Made by a program: the position numbers and the translations under genes
DNA from: Luteolibacter rhizosphaerae
Lineage (GTDB): Bacteria; Verrucomicrobiota; Verrucomicrobiia; Verrucomicrobiales; Akkermansiaceae
Reading direction: 5' to 3'
DNA length: 64,000 nucleotides
Assembly: GCF_025950095.1 (NCBI RefSeq)
Contig: NZ_JAPDDR010000018.1
Location: 26,265-90,264 of the forward strand
Shown: one piece after another, positions 36,690-45,553 of the stretch
Position numbering within the stretch: the stretch's first letter is position 1
Layout of the letters: the number at the start of each line of letters is the position of its first letter
The notes under the pieces: model-generated
What the model was told of the DNA's origin: nothing
The model's database searches: none
The model's input: the letters and a program-made list of their open reading frames with translations, nothing else

Positions 36690-37027
36690 TGAAGCTCCCT
36701 GCCCACACCCAAGTGCTGCGCGCCTCGGCGTTGCTGCTCACCTGCCTTGCCATCAGCTCCTGCGGCGATGATCCGGAACTCGTCCGCAAGCGCGAGGAAC
36801 AGAAGGCCGAAATTCGCCTGCTTGATGGCGAGCTGAAGATCCTCCAGGAAAAGATCGCCCAGCTTCCGCCGGACCGCACCACCGAGATTGCAAAGATGAA
36901 GCAGGATTCGGAGCTGCAGCAGGAGGAAATTTCCAAGCTTGAGCAGGAAGTGGTGTCTCTCCAGAAAGAGAAGGCTCAGATCGAGAAGGATCACGAGGCC
37001 TATCGCCGCAAGTACGTGGTCCGCTGA
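36689..37027 (+). CDS. Small coiled-coil lipoprotein
   Basis: A 112-residue protein with a signal peptide and lipobox (LLTCLAISSCGDD). After it nearly the whole mature part is a predicted coiled coil with heptad-spaced Leu/Ile (EIRLLDGELKILQEKIAQL, SKLEQEVVSLQKEKAQIEK). It overlaps the preceding gene by one base and is followed 27 bases later by a membrane-anchored coiled-coil paralogue. It may pair with those proteins through its helix. Confidence 0.75.
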   Translation: MKLPAHTQVLRASALLLTCLAISSCGDDPELVRKREEQKAEIRLLDGELKILQEKIAQLPPDRTTEIAKMKQDSELQQEEISKLEQEVVSLQKEKAQIEKDHEAYRRKYVVR

Positions 37028-37054
37028 TCCTGCGCTCCAACCTCCCCGCTATCC

Positions 37055-38119
37055 ATGGGCTTTTCCGATCTTCTCACTAGCAGCCGCGGTCCCGGTGTCA
37101 TCGGCACCTTGCTGGCTTTGCTTGTCCTCGTAGGCTTTGGCACTCTCTACATGTTCGTCTTCGACGAGGGCATGCAGGGCGGTGGCAAAAAGATCGAGGC
37201 GGTGATCCGCGATCAAGGCATGCTAATTGAGAGCAACAAGCAGCAGCTTGCCTCGTTCAAGAGCCAGATCGAGGAAGGCAAGCGCCTGAAGGAGCTTGAG
37301 CAGCAACTGACCCAACTTCAGGTCCGGACTGAACTCGGGGCCAAGCGCGTCACGGAAGCTACCGCCGAGCGCGATGCCGCTCAGGCTGCTGCCGACGAAG
37401 CCACTGCGAAGTGGGAAGAATACAAGGATGCCTACCGCCAGTCGGAGTGGGCGTCCGCGGAAGGTCAGGAAATCGGAGAGCTCAAGACTCTCTCGGGCCG
37501 GACCTTCGCCGGAGTGATCATCACCAAGGTTAGCCACATCGGGATCGAGATCACCGACCAGACCGGCAAGCGCCGGATCGACAGCGCCGACCTCCCCCTT
37601 GCGCTTCAAGACCGCTTCCAGTTTGACGAAAACAAGAAGAGCGACGCGGCCCAGCATGAGGATCGCACCTTCCAGAACCTCTCGGATAACGTAGAGATTG
37701 CGAATCTGGCCAAGAAGGGTCAGGACAAACTTGAGAAGGTCCGCGAGCTGACCGAGCTGAGCCAGAAGGCCCACGCCGGCATCCAGGACGCGAAGTCCGC
37801 CGAACCTTCGTTGCTCGGGCGCGTGGACCGCATCCGCGCGGAGTTGGCCGAAGAGCAAGCCAAGGCGGCGGATCGCGCCGGCCGCCGCTCGCAAGGCATC
37901 AATAAGACCCCTCAAATCAAAGAGGCACTGCGTTCCGCTGAGAGCAAAGTCTCCGCGAACCGCAACAATATCCGCACTTTCGAGCGGCAGATCACGACGA
38001 ATAAGCGCGACATCACCATCCTCGAGCGCGAGGTGGAGACGATCAAAGCGGAAATCGTGAAGCTCAAGAAGGAGCTGGCGGAGAAGCAGCAGCAGCAAGC
38101 GGCCCCTGCCCAACCCTGA
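37055..38119 (+). CDS. Membrane-anchored coiled-coil protein with GRT-F module
   Basis: A 354-residue protein: an N-terminal transmembrane helix (GVIGTLLALLVLVGFGTLYM), a long coiled coil (about residues 45-135), and then the shared module SGRTFAGVIITKVSHIGIEI with TDQTGKRRIDSADLPLAL. A second helical region with Asn/Lys-rich heptads (IRTFERQITTNKRDITILER) runs to a Gln/Ala-rich tail. Second of three paralogues in the cluster. Confidence 0.75.
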   Translation: MGFSDLLTSSRGPGVIGTLLALLVLVGFGTLYMFVFDEGMQGGGKKIEAVIRDQGMLIESNKQQLASFKSQIEEGKRLKELEQQLTQLQVRTELGAKRVTEATAERDAAQAAADEATAKWEEYKDAYRQSEWASAEGQEIGELKTLSGRTFAGVIITKVSHIGIEITDQTGKRRIDSADLPLALQDRFQFDENKKSDAAQHEDRTFQNLSDNVEIANLAKKGQDKLEKVRELTELSQKAHAGIQDAKSAEPSLLGRVDRIRAELAEEQAKAADRAGRRSQGINKTPQIKEALRSAESKVSANRNNIRTFERQITTNKRDITILEREVETIKAEIVKLKKELAEKQQQQAAPAQP

Positions 38120-38262
38120 TCGGGTTCCGGACCTCCAAGCCCGGAGCTTTGCCGAATGGCGGATCCGGGACGGGTAGATCCTATTTTATCTTATCGAAGC
38201 GGTCCCTTATCCGGGCGCCTTTCATTCATTGCGCCCTCTCTTCACACTGACTCCTCACTCCC

Positions 38263-39255
38263 ATGGACCAGTTTACCAATAACGATAACTCGGGGATGGT
38301 TGGTTTCCTCGTAGGAATCATCATCCTCGTATTCGCCGGGATCTTCTTTTCCCTGCTTGCGGACAAGCGCTTCAGCTTTTCCAGCAACCGTATTTCCCTT
38401 GAGTCGACCATTCGCGACGAAAAGGTGGAACTCGACTCCCTCAAGTCGCGCTTGGAAACCGCTCGTGAACATTGGCGGAAGCATTGCGAGCCGCTGTCAT
38501 CCCAAGGGGATTCCGTCAGCGAGGTGGCTGCGTCGCTCAGGGCCGATCAAGCCCGTGTTAAAGGCCTGCGCGAAGAAGTGACGGCGGCCAAGGCCGAGTT
38601 GGCGACGGTTGCGGAGGACTACGAGGAGTATCGCAGCCGTTACCGGCAGCAAGTGCGTGGCGCTGCCTCGGAAGAGCAGCTTGGTGAGTTGAAGTCCCGC
38701 ACCGGCCGCACCTACACGAATGTGACGATTCGCAAGGTATCGGCCGCGGGTATCGAGATCCGGCACGATCAGGGGATCTCCCGCCTGTTGCCGGAGGAAT
38801 TGGATCCGGCTTGGCATGAGCGCTTCCAGTGGACGCGGGATGAGGTCACGAAGACTCTTGAAGAGGAGAAGGCCCGGCAGGACCGCCATAACCGTTTCGT
38901 GGATCAGAAAAACGCCGCTTCTGCAGGGCCGGAAGAGAAGCCGCGCAAATCCAATTCGAAGCCGAAGAGGGCGAAGAAGGAGACGAAGGCGGACCCACGG
39001 CTTGCCGGCTTGCGGGAAGAAGTTCGCGAAACCCGTAGCCGCTACATGAGCGCTCAATCCGAAGCCTCGCGGGCCCGGAGCGAAGCATCCATGAATCGCG
39101 GCAAGTCGGTTCCCGGTAGCCTCGAAACTTGGTCGGAACGGGCCATCCGTATGGAGTCGGCCGCGGGAAGACTGCGCTCCCAATACATGGCCGCCCGCGG
39201 CAAGCTGGCGGCCATGGCTCCGACCGATTCGCTTCTCAGCGATGAGGACCGCTGA
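38263..39255 (+). CDS. Membrane-anchored coiled-coil protein with GRT-Y module
   Basis: A 330-residue paralogue of the two proteins upstream. Residues about 11-33 form a membrane helix (MVGFLVGIIILVFAGIFFSL). A coiled coil follows, and then the module TGRTYTNVTIRKVSAAGIEI with RHDQGISRLLPEELDPAW. The C-terminal third is very basic (SNSKPKRAKKETKADPRL), possibly for contact with acidic partners. A 143-base gap upstream may contain its own promoter. Confidence 0.75.
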   Translation: MDQFTNNDNSGMVGFLVGIIILVFAGIFFSLLADKRFSFSSNRISLESTIRDEKVELDSLKSRLETAREHWRKHCEPLSSQGDSVSEVAASLRADQARVKGLREEVTAAKAELATVAEDYEEYRSRYRQQVRGAASEEQLGELKSRTGRTYTNVTIRKVSAAGIEIRHDQGISRLLPEELDPAWHERFQWTRDEVTKTLEEEKARQDRHNRFVDQKNAASAGPEEKPRKSNSKPKRAKKETKADPRLAGLREEVRETRSRYMSAQSEASRARSEASMNRGKSVPGSLETWSERAIRMESAAGRLRSQYMAARGKLAAMAPTDSLLSDEDR

Positions 39256-39257
39256 GG

Positions 39258-39758
39258 TCAGGCGAGCTTGAGGCGCTCGTCCGAGGCGAGCTTGGCAGTC
39301 AGCGTATCCCAGCCGGCGGGGGCTTGGAGGTTGAAGACATGCAGATAGAGCGACACGAGCTTCGGATCGTAGCTCGCCACCAAGGTGTCGACAGCGGCGT
39401 CGAGTTGGGCGGCATCGATCGTCTCCGGAAGATCGCCGGTCACGGAGCCCTTGCCGTCATGTTCGATGCCCATGGCATCGCAGAACTTCGCCAGCATCTC
39501 CTGATTTCCTGCCATGAACCATGCCTGCAGGAGGTGCTCCCCTATGGTGTCGGCTTGCTTGCCGCGAAGGGTCTTCAGCACCCAGGCGTATTGCTCGGGG
39601 AGCGGCTTCTTCTGGATGAATTCCAGGCGCAGCTTCTTGGTCTGGGCGAGCGTGGAAACGGCCGAGCGATAGACGTTCCGGTCGTGGTCGCGGAACCAGT
39701 TCAGCATCTGGGTGACCAAGGCGGGATCGACGGCGTTGTAGAGTTCGTGGGCTTTCAC
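39258..39758 (-). CDS. Helical cytoplasmic protein of unknown function
   Basis: The open frame reaches 39884, but the preceding 42 residues look non-coding, so I start at the GTG at 39758 (166 residues). The protein appears all-helical, with LNWFRDHDRNVYRSAVSTLA, LPEQYAWVLKTLRGKQADTI and a long acidic second half ending DTLTAKLASDERLKLA. No family recognised. It converges tail to tail with the GRT cluster. Confidence 0.65.
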   Translation of the reverse strand: MKAHELYNAVDPALVTQMLNWFRDHDRNVYRSAVSTLAQTKKLRLEFIQKKPLPEQYAWVLKTLRGKQADTIGEHLLQAWFMAGNQEMLAKFCDAMGIEHDGKGSVTGDLPETIDAAQLDAAVDTLVASYDPKLVSLYLHVFNLQAPAGWDTLTAKLASDERLKLA

Positions 39759-39919
39759 GGGCGGAAATCGGTTGGGCGCGACTCCAAGCGATGGAGCCGG
39801 AAATGCCAAACGCCAATTTCGCCCGCCCCGATAAATCCCTGCGGATGTGCCGGTAGCCATGGGAAAGCGCGGTCCTGTCTCCACTTGTCCCCCGTCGCGG
39901 TCCCCTTATCCTACACGAG

Positions 39920-40582
39920 ATGAATTCCCAAACCGAGATGTGGAAGACCGTCCGCTGGGCCAGTGTCATCCTTGCCTTGCTGGCCTTGGCATGGTTGGGC
40001 TTGCGGGTCTTCGAGCGGGGCATGGGGAACACCGTGAACGGACTGGAGAAGGTGCTTGGGGCGATAACCAGCTCGAACACCCGCATCGTCGAGGGCAGGG
40101 CTGAGATCTCGCAGACGAGCCAGATCTCGGAATTGGCGCTGGTCGAGATGAAGATGTCGGCCACCCGGAGCTTCGAGAACGAATCCTATGTCCTGAAGTA
40201 CCTTCCTGCCGGGACCAAGAAGCTGATCATCCGCGGCGAGTATCGGGTCACGGCTGGATACAAATTGGAGCCGGGTGTTTCGCTCCGGATGGAGAACGGG
40301 ATGCCGGTGGCGCGTTTCCCGGATCCCGAGATTCTCAGCGTGGAGCTCCTCGACTTCCAGCAGCTCAGCGAAAAGGACGGGTGGATGAACCAGATCACCT
40401 CGCAGGATCGCGAGCAGTTGATCAAGGAACTCAATATTCAAATGCGGCAGGAAGCGCGACGGAGCGGCGTGCTTGAGATCGTGGAGTCCAGCCTCCACAC
40501 CCGGCTACGGGACTTGCTGGGCGCGGGCGAGGTGAAGGTCGAGCGGGCTCCCAAGGAGAAGGGGAACCCGCCCTCGCATTGA
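39920..40582 (+). CDS. DUF4230-like membrane-anchored protein
   Basis: A 220-residue protein with one N-terminal membrane helix (ASVILALLALAWLGLRVFE). The extracytoplasmic domain follows the DUF4230 pattern: a beta stretch around LVEMKMSATRSFENESYV, KKLIIRGEYRVTAGYKLEPG, then ILSVELLDFQQLSEKDGWMN and a C-terminal amphipathic helix. The role of the family is unknown. It faces away from the helical protein at 39258. Confidence 0.75.
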   Translation: MNSQTEMWKTVRWASVILALLALAWLGLRVFERGMGNTVNGLEKVLGAITSSNTRIVEGRAEISQTSQISELALVEMKMSATRSFENESYVLKYLPAGTKKLIIRGEYRVTAGYKLEPGVSLRMENGMPVARFPDPEILSVELLDFQQLSEKDGWMNQITSQDREQLIKELNIQMRQEARRSGVLEIVESSLHTRLRDLLGAGEVKVERAPKEKGNPPSH

Positions 40583-40603
40583 GTGCCGGCGTGAAACCTT
40601 GCT

Positions 40604-41494
40604 TCACCTAGGAAGCCACTTGTCGAGAGTGGCGAGGTCTTGCTTCATCGCCTCCAAGGTATTGGCAACGCGGTCCTCGCCGCTGCCTCCCACGTACTCG
40701 ATGTGGAGGGAGAACGGCGTATCCGCCGGGAGAACCTCTTTCACCACGGCAGCGGATGTGGGGCCGACACAGCCTTCCCCGAGGGGACAGGGGTTCCAAC
40801 TCCGGCCTTCAAGTTTGTAGTCTTTGAAGTAGATGGCGACGACATGTGACGCAGCCCGGCGCAGGTTCAGCTCCCAAGCGTTCGCGCCTTCGACCGTGGC
40901 GTGGGCGAAGTCGAAGGCGATGCCGAGCTGGGCAGGGTCGATATCTTCAAGCGCGGAGATGAGATCCCAGAGCGGCGAGCCCACGCGGTTGTTGCCGCGG
41001 TGGTTCTGGAACTGCCCTTGGACGCCGAGCTCCTTGTTCATCGCGGCGAGGTCCTTGAGCTTGGCGCGGACTTCCGCCAACTGCGGGGCGATGGGCTTCT
41101 TGAAATTGTATTCGTAGGGACCAAGACGGTAGTGCTTGATGCCTTGGGCGAGCGCGGTGCGGAGAAGGGTCTCGCTCTCTTTGTCCACCCGCACGATGTC
41201 GGTGGTGAGAATGCCGACCTTCAGCTTCTCCTTTGCGAGCGCGGCGACAAACTCGGGGAGCTTGTCGGCAGCCTGTGCCGGTTCGATGTGGCCGCCTTTG
41301 CGGATCGGAGCTTCCAAGCCATCGGCACCCAAGGTGGCGATTTTGGCAGCGAGTTGGTCGAAGGGGACTTGCTCTAGGAACTTGGTGAAAACGAGGCGCG
41401 GGCGCGTGGTCGTCGCGGGAGAATCTTGCGCGGTGGAGATCGCGGCGGAAGCGGCCGCGAGGGTAGAGAGTTCGAGGAAGTGACGGCGCTGCAT
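40604..41494 (-). CDS. Sugar-phosphate isomerase/epimerase-like TIM-barrel protein, exported
   Basis: Starting at the ATG at 41494 gives 296 residues, with a twin-arginine-like signal (MQRRHFLELSTLAAASAAIS). The rest is an AP-endonuclease-2/xylose isomerase-like barrel: DQLAAKIATLGADGLEAPIR, HRGNNRVGSPLWDLIS, IDPAQLGIAFDFAHATVEG and FSLHIEYVGGSGEDRV contain the metal-binding Glu, His and Asp positions. Such exported enzymes are common in polysaccharide-degrading bacteria, but the substrate is not known. Confidence 0.82.
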   Translation of the reverse strand: MQRRHFLELSTLAAASAAISTAQDSPATTTRPRLVFTKFLEQVPFDQLAAKIATLGADGLEAPIRKGGHIEPAQAADKLPEFVAALAKEKLKVGILTTDIVRVDKESETLLRTALAQGIKHYRLGPYEYNFKKPIAPQLAEVRAKLKDLAAMNKELGVQGQFQNHRGNNRVGSPLWDLISALEDIDPAQLGIAFDFAHATVEGANAWELNLRRAASHVVAIYFKDYKLEGRSWNPCPLGEGCVGPTSAAVVKEVLPADTPFSLHIEYVGGSGEDRVANTLEAMKQDLATLDKWLPR

Positions 41495-41628
41495 GATGGG
41501 ACAGGTTGAAGGGCGGACCTGCCGTGGCAATGCGGAAGTGGGGATTGGGAAAGCCGGACGATTCTTCTACTGGCGGGACGATCCGGAATGGTGAAGATGA
41601 AATCTTGGACTCCCCCGTGATTGCTCCC

Positions 41629-42339
41629 ATGAAGCCGCCGGTGCTCGGCGTGAGAGAGGGTCTGCGCTCGATTCCCGAGGCGCTCCGGATCTTGTTACGC
41701 CGCCCAGCGATCCTGCTATGGCTGGTCCCGCCCCTTCTGATCGCCCTGCTGCTGGACCTATTGGCGTTCTACTTCGCCTTCGGATGGATGCGTGCGGGGA
41801 TCCGCTCGCTGGTATCGGAGCAGGGATACAGCGCGTGGCTGGTGAAGGTGCTGGATGTCTCCGGTGCGATCGCGGTGGTCCTGCTGCTGGGGTGGAGTTT
41901 CGCTTGGCTCTTTCTAGCCCTTTCGAATCCCTTCCAAGACTTCATCTCCGCGGCGGTGGAGCGGGAGCGGAAGGGCGGCCAGGTTCAGGACTCGGCCGGG
42001 TTCCGGGGCCTTGTCTCGGGTCTTCTCAAGGGCGGGGTGCAGGCGGTGGTGTTGACGTTGCTGACGGTGCCGGTGTTGCTCCTCGGCTTCATTCCGCTGA
42101 TGGGGCCGGTGATTGTGTTCAGCTGGAGCTCTTTCGTGATGGGGTTCTCGTTTGTCACGATCCCGATGCGCCGCTTGCGCGAGCGGGTGGCACTGGCCCG
42201 GCGCGAGCGTGCTGCGGTGATGGGACTGGGAATGGTGATCTCCGTCGGAGCGCTGGTGCCGCTTCTGAATGTGCTATGCCTACCGGTGTTTGTCGTGGCG
42301 GGGACCGTTCTCTTCCTGAAGGCAGAGGAACGCCGCTAG
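41629..42339 (+). CDS. EI24-family membrane protein (CysZ-like)
   Basis: The ATG at 41629 gives 236 residues with about four to six hydrophobic segments (ILLWLVPPLLIALLLDLLAF, AIAVVLLLGWSFAWLFLALS, VVLTLLTVPVLLLGFIPLMG, and a C-terminal pair). The motif ALSNPFQDFISAAVERERKG is typical of the EI24/CysZ fold, in which CysZ conducts sulfate. There are no cysteine-biosynthesis genes nearby, so the substrate is open. Confidence 0.8.
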   Translation: MKPPVLGVREGLRSIPEALRILLRRPAILLWLVPPLLIALLLDLLAFYFAFGWMRAGIRSLVSEQGYSAWLVKVLDVSGAIAVVLLLGWSFAWLFLALSNPFQDFISAAVERERKGGQVQDSAGFRGLVSGLLKGGVQAVVLTLLTVPVLLLGFIPLMGPVIVFSWSSFVMGFSFVTIPMRRLRERVALARRERAAVMGLGMVISVGALVPLLNVLCLPVFVVAGTVLFLKAEERR

Positions 42340-42373
42340 GCCGTCTAACAGACGGTCCGCGGCGAGGCATGTC

Positions 42374-44014
42374 TTATTCCGTCACGGATAGGAGATAAGC
42401 CCGGCGCTGTTCGGCGAAGCTGCGGAGCGGCATGGCTCCGTGGCCGCGGCCGGTGTCGCCTTCTTCCGCAGCGGGCTGATCGGCTGTTAGCTTCTCGAAC
42501 TCGCCATTGCGCGAGAGCGTGCGGGTGTCGGCGTTGATCTCGTCTGCCGCCCGCTTGCGGTAATGCTCCACCACGGGGCCGAGCTTGGACCAGTCGAGGT
42601 CTTCCTGGGCGATGGTGCGGACCTTCGCAAGATAGCGGCTGCGGAGCGATGGAACGGCGAGAAGCTTCGAGCGCAGGGGCTTTCCAGCATCGTCGAGACC
42701 GGTGAGAGGATCGAGCTTGAGGCCTTCGCCATTCTTCCGATTGCCCTGCTGCGGGGGCTGCCCCTCGCGGGGCGCTTGTTGCGCAGTATCATCTCGCGGT
42801 GCCTGATCACGGCCTCCACGGCGTCCGCCGCCGAATCCCGGAGGGCCACCCCCAGCCGGGCGGAAGGCTTCATTCATGTCACCCGGGATCAGGTGGAACT
42901 TCCCCTCGCGGTCGCGGTAGAGGCTGTAGTCGCTGGCCCGGACCCAATAGCCGTCTCCATTGATCAGCGCGCAATCAAGGGCGAGGAACCAGAGCGTCCT
43001 CTCGATATCGAGCAGGGGTTTGAGCGCGGCTTCGAGTTGGTCGGCGGGCGTCTCGGAGAGCGTCTTGCAGAGCTTTACGAGAGACTTCCAATCCTCGTCG
43101 TCACCGCTCTTCATTTCGTAGCGCTGCTTGTATTCGGCCAGATCTTCTCCGGCATATTCCAGCCCGCCGCGGCCGTTCGGAGAGCCGCGGACTTTCCAGC
43201 GGGCACCCTTGGAGGTGCGGTAGTTCTCCTGCAGGAAGTCCTTGTTGAACTGCTGCTGGTTCACATAGACGCCCCAGTTCTCGCCGTTGATCACGACGCG
43301 GACGAGGTTCACCTTCGGTGCGGGGATGTGCTTGCGCGCGATGTGCGAGTAGAGGACCGCGCTGAGGAAGCTGCCGTCGCCGTGGGAGTTGAGCAGATTG
43401 AGAGTCTTGTAACCGTTGATCCGCTGCTTCGGGTCGGTGAAGTCCAAGGCGAGATTCAGGGAGCGCTTCCTCCCTGCGGATACCATCATGTAGCTGGACA
43501 TTCCGCGGAAGTGGACACCGACCCCGGAGTAGCTCTTGCCATCGGCGGTGAGGGTGGCGGGAATCTCGACGTCCGTACCGTGAAACGCTTCGAGCTCGGC
43601 CTCCCAGTCCTGGTTCTCGAAATCGAGGAAAAGGGTCCGGATCGAATCCTGGGTGTAGAGATCGGAGGAGTGGGATGCCGGAACTTCGCCAGGGCTAATG
43701 TGCTTGCCGGGTGATACGGGGGTTTCCTCTTCGCGCGAACCGAATCCGCCGGGGCCGCCTCCACGTGGGCCTCCCGGACCGGGCCCCCGGGGGCCACCTC
43801 GTTGCGGGGCGGGATTCGCCTTCAGGAACTCGCGGGCGGCGGCGCGCTCGGCTTTGTCGAGACGCTCGTCGGCATTCTGGTCGAACTGGGCGAGGAGCTT
43901 GCGCTCGGCCTGCACCGGTGGTCCACCGGGAAAGGGGCCGGGCTGGGGTTCTTGGGCGAGAGCAGAAAGCGAGAGAAGAAGAACGGGGAGGGCGGATACG
44001 GGTAGGATGTTCAT
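42374..44014 (-). CDS. Secreted CotH-kinase-family protein with EF-hand
   Basis: The start at 44014 precedes signal peptide NILPVSALPVLLLSLSALAQ (546 residues). An EF-hand-like loop DQNADERLDKAE comes first, then a Gly/Pro-rich linker. The CotH kinase domain follows: VNLVRVVINGENWGVYVNQQ, KGARWKVRGSPNGRGG and the catalytic-type motif LIPGDMNEAF. CotH kinases phosphorylate secreted proteins in other bacteria; here the target is unknown. A second low-complexity region (about residues 390-430) splits the C-terminal part. Confidence 0.82.
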   Translation of the reverse strand: MNILPVSALPVLLLSLSALAQEPQPGPFPGGPPVQAERKLLAQFDQNADERLDKAERAAAREFLKANPAPQRGGPRGPGPGGPRGGGPGGFGSREEETPVSPGKHISPGEVPASHSSDLYTQDSIRTLFLDFENQDWEAELEAFHGTDVEIPATLTADGKSYSGVGVHFRGMSSYMMVSAGRKRSLNLALDFTDPKQRINGYKTLNLLNSHGDGSFLSAVLYSHIARKHIPAPKVNLVRVVINGENWGVYVNQQQFNKDFLQENYRTSKGARWKVRGSPNGRGGLEYAGEDLAEYKQRYEMKSGDDEDWKSLVKLCKTLSETPADQLEAALKPLLDIERTLWFLALDCALINGDGYWVRASDYSLYRDREGKFHLIPGDMNEAFRPAGGGPPGFGGGRRGGRDQAPRDDTAQQAPREGQPPQQGNRKNGEGLKLDPLTGLDDAGKPLRSKLLAVPSLRSRYLAKVRTIAQEDLDWSKLGPVVEHYRKRAADEINADTRTLSRNGEFEKLTADQPAAEEGDTGRGHGAMPLRSFAEQRRAYLLSVTE

Positions 44015-44111
44015 GGAGACAACGGAGGTTGCCTCGGAGGACGGAAGCTGGAGGTAGAACGCGGGAATACGGGAAAAGTTTCGGGGAAAGAAAGATACCG
44101 ATCTCAAAAGA

Positions 44112-44143
44112 AGAAGCCCGGAACCTTGCGGTTCCGGGCTTCT
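44112..44143 (-). terminator. Rho-independent terminator after aminotransferase gene
   Basis: A perfect 14-bp inverted repeat (44112-44125 with 44130-44143) has a 4-base loop. Read on the minus strand it is followed by a T-rich run (TTCTTTTGAG). It lies 26 bases beyond the stop of the aminotransferase. Confidence 0.85.
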
Positions 44144-44168
44144 GGAGAAACAGGATCTTGGGATAGCT

Positions 44169-45335
44169 TCAGTGCTCGCGGCAGAATTGCTCGAAGCGGG
44201 TAAGGCCTTCGTTCAGCACGTCCAGCGTGGTGCAGTAGCTGAGGCGGATACCCTCGTCGTAGCCGAAGGCGATGCCGGGAACGGCGGCCACCTTGTAGCG
44301 GCTGAGAAGCTTGTCGGTGAGGTTCATCGACTTCAGGCCGAGCTGGCCGGTGTAGACGAAGAAGTAGAAGGCGCCCTTCGGCTCGACGACGCGGATGTTG
44401 TTGATGCCGCGGAGACGGGCGAAGACGAATTGGCGCTTCACATCGTACTCGTCGCGCAGGTCGCTGATGAAGGTCTGGTCACCCTGCAGCGCGGCGAGGG
44501 CGCCGTACTGGGCGAAGGTGGTGGCGTTCGAAACCGTGTGGTTCTGGATCTTGTCGATCGCTTCGGCCAAGGCCTTCGGCGCCGCGGTGTAGCCGAGACG
44601 CCAGCCGGTCATGGAGTAGGCCTTCGAGAAGCCGTTCACCGTGATCGTCAGGTCGTAGAGCTCCTGGCTCAGCGAGGCGATGGAGACGTGCTTGTTGTCG
44701 CCGTAGATGAGCTTCTCGTAGATCTCGTCGGACAGGATCACGATGTCCTCGGAGAGGGCAACCTCACCGATATCGCGGAGTTCCTGCTCGGTGTAGACGG
44801 CACCGGTGGGGTTCGAGGGCGAGTTGAGGATGACCATCTTGGTCGCCGGGGTCATGGCGGCCTCGAACTGTTCGGCGGTCATCTTCCAGCCGTTGGACTC
44901 CTTGGTCTCGACTAGCACGGGCTTGCCGCCGGCGAGCTTCACCATCTCCGGGTAGCTGACCCAGTAAGGGGTCGGGATGATCACTTCATCGCCTTCCTCG
45001 ACCACCGCGAGGATCGCGTTGAAGCAGGCCATCTTGGCACCGGAGGTCACGCAGATCTGCTTGGGATCGTAGGCGAGGTTGTTATCGCCGATCAGCTTCG
45101 CGGCGAGGGCTTCGCGGAGTTCCGGGATACCGCCGGAAGGCGTGTACTTGGTCTTGCCCGACTGCATGGCCGCGATGGCGGCGTCCTTGATGAACTGCGG
45201 GGTATCCACTTCCGGTTCGCCACCGGCCAGTCCGTAGACTTCTTCGCCCTTGGCGAGCATGGCCTTGGCCTGATTGGTGACCGCGAGAGTGAGCGAGGGA
45301 GTGACCTCTTGGATTCGGGATGAAATGCTGTCCAT
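44169..45335 (-). CDS. PLP-dependent aspartate/aromatic-type aminotransferase
   Basis: A 388-residue class I aminotransferase of the bacterial aspartate aminotransferase 1b type. The PLP-binding Lys is in VNGFSKAYSMTGWRLGYTAA; other fold positions are GEPEVDTPQFIKDAAIAAMQ, YTPSGGIPELREALAAK, NSPSNPTGAVYTEQEL and VILSDEIYEKLIYG. It would interconvert aspartate and oxaloacetate or related pairs. The gene ends in a strong terminator and stands alone. Confidence 0.93.
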   Translation of the reverse strand: MDSISSRIQEVTPSLTLAVTNQAKAMLAKGEEVYGLAGGEPEVDTPQFIKDAAIAAMQSGKTKYTPSGGIPELREALAAKLIGDNNLAYDPKQICVTSGAKMACFNAILAVVEEGDEVIIPTPYWVSYPEMVKLAGGKPVLVETKESNGWKMTAEQFEAAMTPATKMVILNSPSNPTGAVYTEQELRDIGEVALSEDIVILSDEIYEKLIYGDNKHVSIASLSQELYDLTITVNGFSKAYSMTGWRLGYTAAPKALAEAIDKIQNHTVSNATTFAQYGALAALQGDQTFISDLRDEYDVKRQFVFARLRGINNIRVVEPKGAFYFFVYTGQLGLKSMNLTDKLLSRYKVAAVPGIAFGYDEGIRLSYCTTLDVLNEGLTRFEQFCREH

Positions 45336-45395
45336 GATGGCGCGCGGGATGGTGGTTCACGTCCCTCCGGGGGCGGAGCAACGGTGATGTCGCGC

Positions 45396-45421
45396 AGCCC
45401 CCGTGGAGCGGGGGGCTTTTC
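45396..45421 (+). terminator. Hairpin with T-tail between prmA and the aminotransferase gene
   Basis: A 7-bp stem AGCCCCC (45396-45402) with GGGGGCT (45411-45417) is followed by TTTTCT. It reads as a terminator on the plus strand, although both neighbours are on the minus strand. It could stop antisense transcription or be a leader structure. Low certainty. Confidence 0.35.
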
Positions 45422-45553
45422 TGACGGGCGGGCGGGCCCGGCGCAAGTGAAATGCTGTGGGTCAATCGTCAGAAGTCATTGGCCATCGGGGAAAGGCATT
45501 TGTTGTAGCTCCTTCCCGATGACTCATGACCAATGACTGGCGACCGCAGCCAA

